Below are positions 13,008 to 25,817 of a stretch of 64,000 nucleotides of DNA, piece by piece. The stretch covers positions 2,024,501 to 2,088,500 of the forward strand of contig JAQPZY010001688.1 of the NCBI GenBank assembly GCA_029931535.1, written 5' to 3'. Numbering within the stretch: the stretch's first letter is position 1; each line of letters begins with the position of its first letter. This DNA is from Margaritifera margaritifera (lineage: Eukaryota > Mollusca > Bivalvia > Unionida > Margaritiferidae). Below the pieces are notes generated by a model, which saw only the letters and a list, made by a program, of their open reading frames with translations, was not told the origin of the DNA and made no database searches. A program made the translations under genes and the position numbers.

Positions 13008-13074
13008 AATAATAATAATAATAATAATAATAACAATAATAATAATAACTATTATTATTATTATTATTATTATT
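13008..13074. repeat. (AAT)n followed by (ATT)n: palindromic microsatellite
   Basis: About 13 AAT repeats run into about 8 ATT repeats through 'aataactatt', so the tract can fold on itself as one hairpin. Confidence 0.95.
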
Positions 13075-13484
13075 TCCATAGAGCTACTAAGAAATTAGGT
13101 GATCTCTTGATCTTTAATATCCTCTCTCTAACTCTCTTTTCACCCACCCACCCACAAATAATATTAAGAATATTTATTATTAACAATACATTTTAAAACA
13201 ACTAAGCAACAATAAAAAAAACATTATATGTATGTATGGCAGATATTAATTAACACAATAAATAAGATAAGGAAGGTAATAATATCCTAAAATTTGAACT
13301 GAATTAAGACTGTTCTGTGAGATTAATCAAATTTATTGACCTATCGGTAACTACTGGTAGTGTACCTACCAAATGCCACAGATGACCTAGAAAACATTCA
13401 GAGCTGATTCCTTTAACATAAATCTTAAAACCTACATAGAGTTCACTGAAGAAAAGAAAACAGACAAAATAAATTCACTTACTT

Positions 13485-13795
13485 GGTGATAAGGCAGGCA
13501 TCCCAATGATTTTTCAATAACAACTGTCTAGATATTTATCTAAAACTAATCAATATAACTTAAAGTTCATTATTCCTTCCGAAACATCGAATATCTCCAC
13601 ACACCTAAACAGGCCATACGAATCAGATCAAGCCAATTTCTCTCCCAAAGTCTAACATGAATAAACAAAGAATACAGAAAATTCTTCTCTACTTGCGCCT
13701 TGCTTCTTGAGGAGTTTGAAACACATATAAAGGACTAAGAGCTTTCACTGATACAAAAGCTATTCAGACCAACAGGTAAACTACTCATGAACGAG
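13485..13795. repeat. Dispersed repeat, unexpanded copy
   Basis: It has the same flanks as 11760-13000 (tgataaggcaggcatccca, attattccttccgaaacatc, aaagctattcagaccaacag) with a single core unit (cacctaaacaggccatacga). Confidence 0.75.
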
Positions 13796-14758
13796 TATCA
13801 ACCCAGTCTAAACACTGCCCCTTTTCAATAAATTTAAAGGCCGGGGTGTCGATTAGGCATGACTGTGAGACATAATCCTGCATTAATGGAAAAAAAAATT
13901 TCTGAATAAAGATTCGTTCTGTGAATGAGTGTGAATAAATTGTACACAAGTCTTTTATCCCAATATTGGTGCTGAAGTGTAAACTTAGAAAAACATTACT
14001 AGTTGACGAAATAGGATCTTACTTGTTTACTGACGGATACTTTTAAAATCACAGCTGGAGAAACAAACTTACTTGTATATCAGTCACCTTTTGATTTATA
14101 AGCATAAACATAATAAGAACACAGAATTTTTAATGACTGATCTTGTACTCATGTTACTGTAAGTAAAACACCTGCCTAGTTGAATGCATCATCTTTCAGT
14201 AAAAGAAAACCACTCAACTTCATACAAATAATTTTGAATTAACATAACAACCAATCTATCTCTTACTATGTAGGAAGCTTTAAAAAAAAGTAACAAATAT
14301 AAAAAATAAAAGGTTCTCTTAAATTTTGACTTCTAAATGAAGAAATACTTAGAACAACAAAGTGACAAAAATATCATTGTGGCTGTAGTGATGTTTTAAT
14401 TTGCTTCTTTTTCTTTCTTGCCCTCTTTCTATCTTTCTTTACTTAGTTCTGCATATTACATGAAAAGGCAATGTTACATATTACATGAAAAGGCAATGTT
14501 ACACATTTTAATGGATAATAATCACTGTAGGATGCAACAACAACCTAGAGTTTTCATGTGAAATACTGAAATGTGGAAATATTGATGTATTGAGAAGCTA
14601 AACACATGGTAATTATAACAATTGATATAATGTATCATGTACATATATTTAACAGAAGAGAATCAATGGTAGATTCAACCAAGAAACATCAAACTACACT
14701 ACTCGACAAGGGACATAACCCTGGTCCAGACAAATCATGAATTCATATAAACATTGTT

Positions 14759-15246
14759 CAGATAATTAAATTCAACTGTGTTATGGTAAAGTTGGTAAAA
14801 TACAGTAATTAAATTCTACTGTGTTATGGTAAAGTTGGTAAAATACAGATAATTAAATTCTACTGTGTTATAGTAAAGTTGGTAAAATACAGATAATTAA
14901 ATTCTACTGTGTTATGGTAAAGTTGGTAAAATACTGATAATTAAATTCTACTGTGTTATGGTAAAGTTATTAAAATACAGATAATTACATTCTACTGTGT
15001 TATGGTAAAGTTGGTAAAATACTGATAATTAAATTCTACTGTGTTATGGTAAAGTTATTAAAATACAGATAATTACATTCTACTGTGTTATGGTAAAGTT
15101 GGTAAAATACAGATAATAAAATTCTACTTTGTTATGGTAAAGTTGGTAAAATACAGATAATTAAATTCTACTGTGTTATGGTAAAGTTGGTAAAATACAG
15201 ATAATTACATTCTACTGTGTTATGGTAAAGTTGGTAAAATACAGAT
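14759..15246. repeat. 45-bp minisatellite, about 11 units, with higher-order pairs
   Basis: The unit is gataattaaattctactgtg ttatggtaaagttggtaaaa tacag. Units about 4-7 alternate 'gttggtaaaatactg' and 'gttattaaaatacag' forms, giving a duplicated 90-bp higher-order unit. Confidence 0.95.
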
Positions 15247-15984
15247 CAATTTGTCCAGCTGTCACAGCATTTCCTACAAGAATATCAAACTTTGTATTTT
15301 AACTCTCCTTCTGGATGAATGTATGTGACTCTGGTACTCAATCTGCATACTTCAGCTCTTGAATTTAATGAGCACAGTTTTCTTCGATTCAGTACTTGCA
15401 ATTGGGGTAATTTGGACAACAAAAGTCCTGTTTGGTAACTTCGTCTAGCCCTATCTTTGAATATCATAAATGCATACATGTATATGGTAGTAATAAAAAC
15501 AAAACATTTTATTTTGCTTTTGTTGTTTGTCAAAGCTTCAGGAGTTTAAAGTTTAATCAAAATATCTCTGAAAGCCACTGTGAAAAGGGATATGGGGAAA
15601 TTTGGATAGTGTCTACCTATATTTTAAAAGATTTCAATAAACGACTCTATACTACATGCATTTTGGAACTTCTTAGGTTCACATATGATTCATACAGACT
15701 TGGACAAATGATTGAGATTCCAAATTATCAGCTGTACTATCTCATATGGATAACAGGAAGTAGTAAATGGTGGTCTGTAGCACAACCATACAAGAATGTT
15801 GGTACATGTATTTACCTAATGTCTGAGATTACCAAGCTTTACCCTAAAATAAAATTTGCTTGACATTTAGTCCTAGCTGAAGAAATAATTCAATACTGAA
15901 AAGCATTAGGCTACAGATAAATCTGATATACTCTAAATATTACAGTTTAGAGAAAAGAACAATATACAGTAATAAATGAAATTA
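15247..15984. other. Unannotated intron sequence with a 143-codon ORF
   Basis: The plus-strand ORF 15432-15863 has no recognised domain, no signal peptide and an ordinary AT-rich composition. Chance ORF is the default reading. Confidence 0.4.
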
Positions 15985-16327
15985 CTGTATACAGCAGCCA
16001 TATTGGATGCAAGATTGACACCATTTTCATTTCGGAACAACTAGATTTCATAGGAAGTCTTCTGGTGAAAACCTCATGTTGATAAAACCATCCATTTAAG
16101 AGTAGTGGCAGTAAAATTTTCAAAATGGCTGTCATGGCACCAATATTAGATGTCTGAGGGAGACCACTGTCATTTAGGATCAACTAACCCCAGGATGAAC
16201 GTGTCTGTAAAGTTCAGTGGCAATCCTCCTAGTATTTAGGAGGACTAGCAATAACAAACCTGTGGTAATGAACACCATACGAAGGACAAAAGGACATCAT
16301 AAGCTCTTCTGGTCTATGGCCAGCAGT
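15985..16327 (+). mobile_element. 'Pearl-like' core-repeat element, copy 1 (right part)
   Basis: About two core units (phrases gcaccattttcatttagga, gaagtcttctggtgaaaac, ttcaaaatggc) are followed by the conserved right end (taagctcttctggtctatgg ccag). The left end is not seen. The layout of short unique ends around tandem ~145-bp units matches bivalve 'pearl' and other Helitron/Helentron-related non-autonomous elements as I know them. Confidence 0.6.
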
Positions 16328-17011
16328 GCAAAAAAAACATAATGTGAGACTGTCAACTGAATTTCTGGAATACAATTTGTGCCCCATCATTATAAGACAA
16401 ATCATAAACTTTGGCAACATTCAAATTTTTACAATTTTCTTTTATTACCATCTCATGAAAATTGTGCCCATTTTTCTTTACCAACTTACATCCCAATTTT
16501 CATTGTATAAAGCATGCACTGCAGGTGAAAATTAACTTCACAAACTCCATACTAGCCCCTATTCAAAATGTAAACAGGATTTTTGTTCACATGTTGTTGT
16601 GGCCCTAACCCTCCAAATCTGTGATGAATATCATCACTATACTTTCTGAATTTCCAGGAGAATTGGCTCTAATGCTATTTTAATTGCACACAAAAGCCAT
16701 TCAAACCGCACCACACTGTTTGAACTAAGGTAAAAATGAATACCTACACAAGAAGGGACAAAGATATTTGTACGACAGAAAGGTGTGATTTCAAGCAAAG
16801 TCATAATCCCTTACTAAATTTAAGAAAAGATATGATAATGTTTTTCCGATTAATATCAAACTAAGCGCAGATCTTTTCAAAGGTGTTCCTGCTAAATTCT
16901 GTTATGATTTATGCTTCATGTATCAAATTAGAGAATCACTGACAGGATCAAAGTTGTATCTAATAAGGAACTGGCCACACTTCAACTGGTACAAATGCTT
17001 TGATAAAACTT

Positions 17012-17015
<4 letters not shown>

Positions 17016-17096
<81 letters not shown>
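17016..17096. repeat. (AT)n microsatellite
   Basis: About 80 bp of uninterrupted AT dinucleotides. Confidence 0.98.
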
Positions 17097-17100
<4 letters not shown>

Positions 17101-17203
17101 TTGCACAATATTTTACCATCATTAAATTTCAGTGAATCTTTAGTTGCAACAAAAAATGTTTTGTGCAATGTTACTTAAAATAAAAGTCACATGAAACTAT
17201 ATT

Positions 17204-17433
17204 CTGAGGACTTCATTGTGCAATTCAATATATTATAACATGATTGTAACTGAGGACTTCATTGTGCAATTCAATATATTAAAACATGCTTGTAACTGAG
17301 GACTTCATTGTGCAATTCAATATATTAAAACATGCTTGTAACTGAGGACTTCATTGTGCAATTCAATATAATAAAACATGCTTGTAACTGAGGACTTCAT
17401 TGTTCAATTCAATAGATTAAAACATGCTTGTAA
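17204..17433. repeat. 46-bp minisatellite, 5 units
   Basis: The unit is ctgaggacttcattgtgcaa ttcaatatattaaaacatgc ttgtaa. Confidence 0.95.
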
Positions 17434-17821
17434 CTTTTGGATTTATTTACACATACAGATTAAAAACTGTTGCTAGTTGAGTTGCTTGCCTCCAAGTAGT
17501 CATTGGCTTTTTTTTAATTACACACGCATATGTTACTGAGTCTTTCTGCCGTTGGTTGCCAAATTTGCAATTTGTGAAAAATATACCATTTTGGTTAAAT
17601 TTATATGAATCTGGCAAAACTTGGTGGCAAATTTTTTTTACATAGAATATTATTACAATCTGTTTGCTAGTGTAAGTCTGGATATTTTCCCGGTTGCCAA
17701 ATTCCCAATTTGCAAAAAACATCATTTGGCAAAATTTACATTAATTTGGTTAAACATTTTGGTAAAAAAACAACCAAAAATAATGACATAAAAATAATTA
17801 CAATCTGTATTTTAAAACTTA

Positions 17822-18068
17822 AAAACAATTACCCATTTGTTGTGTTGCTACTGTGAGTGCAGTAACATTGCTGTGTTCACTGTTAAAACAATTATCCATT
17901 TTCTGTGTTGCTACCATGTGTGTGGCAACATTGCTGTCTTCACTGTTAAAACAATTATCCATTTGTTGTGTTGCTACTGTGAGCGCAGTAACATTTGTTG
18001 TGTTTGCTGTTAAAACAATTACCCAGTGCTGCCACTTTGAGTGCAGTAACAATGTTGCGTTCAACATC
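17822..18068. repeat. About 62-bp minisatellite, 4 units
   Basis: The unit is aaaacaattacccatttgtt gtgttgctactgtgagtgca gtaacattgctgtgttcact gtt. The artefact ORFs on both strands come from this repeat. Confidence 0.92.
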
Positions 18069-19586
18069 TGAACTAGTTGTCTCCACGAGTTGCCTACCGA
18101 GTAGAATACATAACGATGCTTAAAAGACAAATACAATTGTTCATTAAATCATTGTTAATTCAGATGTTTTTACAGCTACCTCTAAAGATAAAGTTCATGT
18201 TTAAAGATAAAGTTTATTGCAATGTGATCATCCAGCAGAGTGAATTATATTAGCTTTTTAAGGACGGAATCACAGATCAATAACACCCAATAAGTGAGAA
18301 GAAAAAAAAAAGACAAGTTTCAGTTTCTCTAGTCAAAACTGACACCGATTCACCCTTGAAATATTTTTGAAAATCACCGAGTTTTAAAATCACTACCAAC
18401 TGAAACTGTTATAAACCTTGATTAAGTGGTGATGCCGATGCTAGTATTATGACACTTAAGAAATTCAGGCTGAAGGGATATTAAATACGGATTTTACCGT
18501 TGTAAGAAAACAAGAAAGAAAACCTCAATTCATTCATTGCAGACCTAGGCATCATCAATGAACTGGAAATCACCAATGTAGTTTTTGTATATATGTACTA
18601 TAGTATGGGCCAGTTCCATTCTGAATTGTACACCACCTTCGGTCTTCGAAAGTATTTACCTGGGCCAGTTAATATCTAGCTGAGGATTATTTAATCCCTT
18701 TATAACTTGCAAAATTTCAAACCAAACCTTGTTCCGTCTGCAGAAACTTTTTTAATTTGGAAAAATAAAGTTGTTAACGGCAAGTGCAATGTTAAAGAAA
18801 TGCTATTTATAGTTCAAACACAGCCTATTACACGTTTTAAGGTGCATGGTTGCGACGCGGATCTTCATGCAGGTAAACCTAAAAGTCGGTAAAAACTAAA
18901 AGTCGATACAATTATACTGTATAAAACGTCCAAAATACCAACCACTATAATCAGTAAAATAAAATAAAGGCTATGAAACTACAGTGAAAAACATGATCTG
19001 AATCATAAAAATGTAATGTAATAGTTTTATTATTTTGTTCCTAATTATATACCACACATTTCAAAATAAATCAGTCTGAATAAAAATGGCTTTATAATAT
19101 TTTTGTAACATTCATAATTAAGTAGCATTTAAAATGTTAGTGATTAGACTACATTTAAAGCAATAATTAAAATATTCAGATGACAATATTTGTTACACTT
19201 TTTTTTACCAAATCAGTGATGAATACAAATAAAGATAGAAATGTAAAATCAAATAGTTGATACTTTTATTGTAAGGTGCATGGTTGTGATGTGGATCTAT
19301 ACTGTATAACCATGCAAGAAGCCTACTACTTTAATGACTATGACTATAATAAATGGATACAAAACAACATTAACAAAATTCTCTAAATCATGTCATTCTC
19401 TAAATCATAAATGTCAGATAATTAGATTATAGATTTGTATCATTTTTATATTGTATGTTAAACATTCCACAAAAATGCAGTATGAACATAAGTGTCTTCA
19501 CCATCTAAATATATTTAATTCATATTTACATGGCATTAATCATACCAGCAATTTGATTAACATTTAAAAAGAATATGTAATGTAGA

Positions 19587-19619
<33 letters not shown>

Positions 19620-20017
19620 TGATGTTGTTGAAAATATAAATAATTCCTAAATATAAGTGTAAATGTCTGATAAACATATAAATCATTATTATTAGGATTA
19701 TTTATTTCACAATCTGATCAAATTTCTTTATTTTAAAATTGTGATAAAAAAAATATCAGCATTATTATACAATATTATTTCTATTTTTATTTGTATTCAT
19801 TTTTGATCTGGGTAAAAAAAGTATTGTCATGTGAATATTTTAATTATTATTTTTATTATTATTTAATTATTACTTATTCTGCATGCATGTCTATATGGTT
19901 TTTGTTGTTGTTTTTTTTGTGTTTCTATAATAATAATAATAATGTCTAAATTACTTGCTATTTTAAATGTACTTAATTATGATTTTAAAAAAATATTATA
20001 ATGCCATTTTTATTCAG

Positions 20018-20020
<3 letters not shown>
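18069..20020. other. Unannotated intron sequence
   Basis: A 35-bp phrase (ggtgcatggttg[c/t]gacg[c]gg type) occurs at 18840 and 19274. Several AT-rich trinucleotide tracts. No gene. Confidence 0.5.
19590..19617. repeat. (ATT)n microsatellite
   Basis: About nine ATT repeats. Confidence 0.95.

Positions 20021-20072
<52 letters not shown>
20021..20072. repeat. (AT)n(GT)n compound microsatellite
   Basis: An AT run passes directly into about 19 GT dinucleotides. Confidence 0.95.
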
Positions 20073-20074
<2 letters not shown>

Positions 20075-20922
20075 GCTCAAGCGCACATGTCCAAAAGGTA
20101 ACAAAATAATTATTTGGGCAAAATCTTTGGTGACAAAAAATATGAAACGTTATTGGGAACATGGTAATTTAGCCGGCAGCTGGGAAAATTAGTGCCCTTG
20201 CTAACTTTGGCAAAATATTATCCTTGATAAAATGTTGTGATTTACAGTAGATATGCCATAGCAAAAAGAAACAAATAACATCCCTTTGGTACTTGAGGAA
20301 AATGAGGTCTAAGTGAGCCAGAGACCACTCACTTCGCTTATACAGGCCTACAAACCAAACCCAGGACGCTATTTTTCGTATTTAGCCAAAACTAGTTAAA
20401 CAGTTTTAAAATATTAGTTACATGTATATTAATTTGGGGGGGGGGGGGGGCCTCTCAGTAAAACAGTTATAGTGTATGGCAGAATGGAATCATTTTAGCT
20501 GTTGTTCGTTATGGTCAAGTAACAGAAAGACTTATGATTTATATAGTTATTTAAATTAATGTAGGATTGTCATCAAGCTGCTAACAAATCTTCTACCCTT
20601 TTTATTCTTCTACCCTTTGAAAAAAAAAATAGGTTAGTCCACACTCATGCACACACTATATACTATACATCACTTTCTGTTTACTTTGGTCTGAAAATGA
20701 ATACAAGACTATCGTAGGCACTCTACAGTAGGTTATCATTTAGAGAATATTTACATTTCAATCCAAATATACTTGGAATCCTTTTTACTTTTTCCCAGTG
20801 AAAATACCCTTGAAATTAGACAGCAAGGCAAAGTTTTTCCCAGTAAAGTATCAAACATCATGTACTATTCTGTACACTTATAACATGTGGCTTAGATTAT
20901 CACCAGTTATGACATACAAAAC

Positions 20923-21846
20923 AATAGGTTTATGATGAACCTCTCTGAACCCCAAGAAACACTTCCTTATGTCTGCAGGTTTATAATGAACCTTTCTGAA
21001 CCCCAGGAACACCTTATGTCTGCAGGTTTATAATGAACCTTTCTGAACCCCAGGAACACCTTATGTCTGCAGGTTTATAATGAACCTTTCTGAACCCCAG
21101 CAACACCTTATGTCTGCAGGTTTATAATGAACCTTTCTGAACCCCAGGAACACCTTATGTCTGCAGGTTTATAATGAACCTTTCTGAACCCCAGCAACAC
21201 CTTATGTCTGCAGGTTTATAATGAACCTTTCTGAACCCCAGGAACACCTTATGTCTGCAGGTTTATAATGAACCTTTCTGAACCCCAGGAACACCTTATG
21301 TCTGCAGGTTTATAATGAACCTTTCTGAACCCCAGGAACACCTTATGTCTGCAGGTTTATAATGAACCTTTCTGAACCCCAGGAACACCTTATGTCTGCA
21401 GGTTTATAATGAACCTTTCTGAACCCCAGCAACACCTTATGTCTGCAGGTTTATAATGAACCTTTCTGAACCCCCAGGAACACCTTATGTCTGCAGATTT
21501 ATAATGAACCTCTCTGAACCCTCAGGAACACCTTTTTGTGTCTGCATGTTTATAGTGAACCCCTCTGAACTCCCAGGAACACCTTGTGTCTGCAGGTTTA
21601 TAATGAACCTTTCTGAACCCCCAGCAACACCTTATGTCTGCAGGTTTATAATGAACCTTTCTGAACCCCCAGGAACACCTTATGTCTCCAGGTTTATAAT
21701 GAACCTCTCTGAACCCTCAGGAACACCTTTTTGTGTCTGCATGTTTATAGTGAACCTCTCTGACTCCCAGGAACACCTTGTGTCTGCAGGTTTATAATGA
21801 ACCTCTCTGAACTCCCAGGAAAACCTCCTTGTGTCTTCAGGTTTGG
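20923..21846. repeat. 47/48-bp minisatellite, about 19 units
   Basis: The unit is gcaggtttataatgaacctt tctgaaccccaggaacacct tatgtct. In the 3' third an extra C makes 48-bp units, and a four-unit block (with 'ctttttgtgtctgcatg' variants) is itself duplicated. The 113-codon ORF at 21456 is a by-product. Confidence 0.97.
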
Positions 21847-22559
21847 TGCATCCATATAACAAATGTGCTCTAAGTACTGCATATAAAATGCTTAAGCAGG
21901 CATGCAAATTCACCAAGCAAAAACTGTAAATTCCCTTTATCCATTTGTACTACCCATGTTTCACTGTATATAACCTGACTATACAAGAGAACCTGCCTTA
22001 AATTATGCATGCACTAACATGCACATTCATACACAGAACCGAAATGTTCTCTCTATCTAAGAAGCACTTAATTAAATTTAAATAAATATGTTGATGGATG
22101 GTACAAGTTCTTATGATAAAGCCCAACTAATTCCTCTTCAATTATCTAAACAGTTAACTTTTATTATAAAATACTTCCATATGCAGCTGTGACTTTTTAA
22201 GTACCAGGTGGTAGTACTGCATGACATTTACTCAGCTGACATTCATTGGGTATTCTTTTAAATATATCTTTTGAAATGACACGTGATATTAAAATGAATG
22301 TTGTACTTAGAGTGCTTATTAGGCAGGTCCCAATGATTGACACAGGTGCAGTGGTGCTCCAATGCAGTAATGGAGGAAACAATGAACAATAAATTTACAA
22401 AAATCTACAAAAAATATATAAATAAAAATATACATGTCCATCCGATTTTGTTTCCCCAAAAGAATTAGAAACAAGAATACCCTGAATGGCACATTATACA
22501 CTATATGTTTAATAACTGTCTATGTAGGCACTAGTTGGGCATGGTTGACTCATATTATA

Positions 22560-23390
22560 ATTGACCAATTGGTCGACCTGGAGCTTTGGTCAAGTACATG
22601 ATGATTAACTAAACTAATTGGGCAGAAACCATTATTTTCTTATTAGACTTACCATGACCATTACCTCTGACCTTTTTAGACCATAGAATCTATAAGCTTC
22701 TTTATTATCTTTTATTATCTAAGTCCAAGCCATCCACAAAGTTTGGACATGGAACTTATTTTCTAGAACAAACGTTTTTTTCTGCAAAACCCATTTTTCT
22801 TTGAGTCCCAATGACCTTGACTTTTTACTAAGCTTTTGACCTTTTGACCCCAAAATCATTAGACCTCTTCAATACCTTAAGTGCAAGCCATCCACAAACT
22901 TTGGTCAAGTACGTGGTCTAGAACTAAAGTTATTTTGCAAAAACCATTATCTTCTTGTAGTCACTTATCTTAACTTTTGACTTTTTGACCAAAATCAATA
23001 GGCTTCTTTCTTACCCAATGTGTAAGTCATCAACAAACTTTGGCCTAGGTCTGTGATGTAAACAAATGTCATTGTGTGGAAACCAATTGTTTTTTCTTTC
23101 AGTCACAGTGATCTTTACCTTTGAGCTTTCAACCCCAAAATCAATTGGCTTCTTCTTACCCCAAATGTAAGCCATCCACTGAGTTTCATTTAAGTAAGTG
23201 ATGTAGACCTATAAATTATTATTGTTATTGTGTGGTAACCGTTTTTCTTCTTTCAGTCACACTAACGTTGGACTTTGGACTTTTGACTCCGAAATCAATG
23301 AGGTTCTTCCTTAGCCCATGTGCAAGCCATCACAAAGTTTTGTAACTGTTGATGGTGGATAACTCGTTATTGTATGAAAATGAAATTGGC
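22560..23390. repeat. Degenerate ~150-bp tandem array, about 5 units
   Basis: Recurring phrases: gcaagccatccacaaagttt (near 22725, 22880, 23165, 23320), tgaccccaaaatcaataggc, gaaaccattatcttctt and agtcacagtgacctt. This kind of array is frequent in mollusc genomes as I recall. It is not coding. Confidence 0.75.
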
Positions 23391-23517
23391 AACAGACAAA
23401 CAGATGTACAAAAACTGAATTTATCTTGTGATAATTGTAACAATTGTGTACAGTTCAATTATCTTCACTGTTTCTGGCTAGACAAAGTAGTGACATAGAA
23501 AATAATGGTTTGGTCTT

Positions 23518-23751
23518 ATGGGTTTAATGCCATTTTTCGGTACATGATAGGCTATACATGGTGGCCAGTATATTTAGTGGAGGAAGAACCCAGGAAAACC
23601 CCAGGATGAACCACTGACCCATGGGAAGCTACTGGCAAGCTTTCTCAGATACCCACATTGGTCGAGCAAAGACTCGAACCCATGCAGAGGTGAGATGTGA
23701 GTGATCTGTAAAGGCAAGCGCCTTAGACCACTCTGCCACCTAGGGTCCCCC
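23518..23751 (-). mobile_element. tRNA-derived SINE, second copy of the same family
   Basis: In reverse complement it shows gcagagtggtctaaggcgct (A box), gggttcgagtc (B box), the same body (cttgccagtagcttcc, ccaccatgtatagcctatca) and tail aaaaatggcattaaaccca. No clear target duplication was found. Confidence 0.88.
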
Positions 23752-24189
23752 AAAACATACACAAGTACATACATAGATGTTGATAAACAGATACAGACAA
23801 GACTGAAAGGCAGAGTTACAGATATCAGGATATAAATTTGTAGACTGATATATCGGTCCCAACAGCAACCATCGGAATAAAAAAAATAGTTATTGGGACA
23901 GATTTATAGGTCTAATAAAAATATAGATAGATAAAATACTGTAAATTGTCTAATAAATATATAGATAGATAAAAATACTTTAAATTGTCTTTTATTCATG
24001 GTATACATATTTTTGTGATTTTTGTGGCTACTTAAAATTATAAATTTACACACCCATGAAACAATGACACATCTGTAAAAAAATGAATACCTCACCCCCT
24101 TTGCTGTCAGAGGCACTTTCATGAACAGTACCTACAAAAATGTCATTTTTTGCAAAAGCTCACAAATTGATGCCCAATTTTTTATTATA

Positions 24190-24340
24190 TTTATGGTAGA
24201 CAGATTAATAGATAGATATATGCTGATAGATAGATAGACAGATATACAGATAGATAGGTAGATATATAGATACACTGATAGATATATGCTGATAGATAGA
24301 CAGATATACAGATAGATAGATACACTGATAGATATATGCC
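24190..24340. repeat. Imperfect (GATA)n tract
   Basis: Repeated gatagatagacagatatac and atacactgatagatatatgc blocks. Confidence 0.9.
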
Positions 24341-24590
24341 AGTAGCTTCTTTCTAATCTAACAAGCTATTAAATTGATACCTGCTGTAAATAGATTACCT
24401 TTAAATTAGCTTTTTTAAAATATTTCATCCAAAGTCCCCGTGTGTGTATGCATATTCCAAACTAGAATTAAGTGCTACCTGACTACATTAAGTGGTTAGA
24501 AAAATATGATATTTTTATTTTTGTGTTTCCTTGTTATAGGGTGTGTTGAGAAAACCTATCCTAAACCAGGTGTACCAAGGTGGGATACAT
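24318..24590. repeat. Local duplication, copy 1
   Basis: It matches 25045-25330 over atgccagtagct, tctaacaag, gtatgcatattccaaact, acctgactacattaagtgg and aaacctatcct/ccaggtgtaccaag. The copies are about 727 bp apart. Confidence 0.8.
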
Positions 24591-24838
24591 TCTGCCAGCC
24601 AACCATATACATTTTTCCGATCAAAGGAAAAGGAATTTAAAAAAATGAATTCTGGATTTTTTAATCTTGTGACCAGTTCAGATTTCAATAAGTTCATAAC
24701 TAACAGAATTAGACATCGTGTTTGTTAAGACGCTAACTATATCTCCTAATATTTTTAAGTGCCTACTTGACATAGACTAGAAAGCATGATTCCTTTTGCA
24801 CACTGTCTGCTAATCATGGTCTGCTTCAAAGTTACATA

Positions 24839-25044
24839 CCATATATACCTGCTTATAAGTTGAGTCCAACTGCAAACTGCACATTCCCAGATCCCCCATC
24901 AAATAATGCACTGGCTGATATAGGTCTGTGCAGTTTGTTAGGAGTAATCAGTAGAACAAACAACATACATGTAGACCCTAATCTGCTGGTGCATTATGCA
25001 ATGTTGTCTGCAGTTGGACTGGACTTATAACCGAGTATATGTGG
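24839..25044. mobile_element. Double-hairpin MITE, copy 4 (inverse orientation)
   Basis: It is flanked by TA, with ends ccatatatacctgcttataa and gagtatatgtgg. It contains tgcacattcccagatc and gaccctaatctgctggtgca in inverse order relative to copy 1. It lies at a GATA-repeat junction between the two halves of a local duplication. Confidence 0.8.
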
Positions 25045-25330
25045 TAGATAGATAGATAGATGCCAGTAGCTACTTACTTTCAAATCTAACAAGCCCTAAA
25101 TAGACACCTGCTCTGAACACATTATCTTGAGACCAGCTTTTATTCTTTTTTAATATTTAATCCAAAAACCGGTCATGTGTATGCATATTCCAAACTTTAA
25201 TTAAGTGATACCTGACTACATTAAGTGGATAGATAAATATGATCTTATTATTTTTGTCTGTTTCTTTGTTATAAGGCATGTTTCAAAAACCTATCCTAAT
25301 AGACCAGGTGTACCAAGCTACGATCAAATT
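25045..25330. repeat. Local duplication, copy 2
   Basis: Second copy of 24318-24590, starting next to the GATA tract at the edge of MITE copy 4. Divergence is well above that of the minisatellites, so it is older. Confidence 0.8.
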
Positions 25331-25817
25331 TCAAACCAATTAATTGAATGTAATTACCATATATTTATAAACCATGGATTCCCCATGTTTCTTTTTTTAT
25401 GCAATACTACACTCTATGAAATTTCCATCTCATTGAGAGAAGTTTATTATGCAATATTTTTGCACAATATGCATGCAGTCATATCTGTTTACAAAGTACT
25501 GTAACCACTTTTGGCTTAGCTATTTTTCATACTATTTCTATGCCAAAATGTGCCATTTTTTTCGCTCTTTCTAGGGTCTACAAAATCTTGTACATAATCT
25601 TTCATGAATTTCATGATGTTCTTTTTCTTTATCACTGATTTAAGAAGCAAATGCAACTTTATGACATTCCTACAAAAAGGATTTAAACTGAATTAAATTA
25701 ATGTTCCCATTGTTCTGTTGTCCAATAAAACACTACACTCTGAATTAACTGAAAATACCATTAGTATCATTTTTGTTTGGATTGGTTCCATATTTTTTTT
25801 TATGCAACAGAAACACA

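Noticed and set aside
15432..15863. 143-codon plus-strand ORF as a gene
   Set aside because: No recognisable domain. It abuts a repeat array and lacks splice or promoter support.
24543..24600. Neuropeptide Y-like peptide (KTYPKPGVP)
   Set aside because: Similarity is limited to a few residues, the C-terminal amidation motif is absent, and the flanks are duplicated noncoding DNA.
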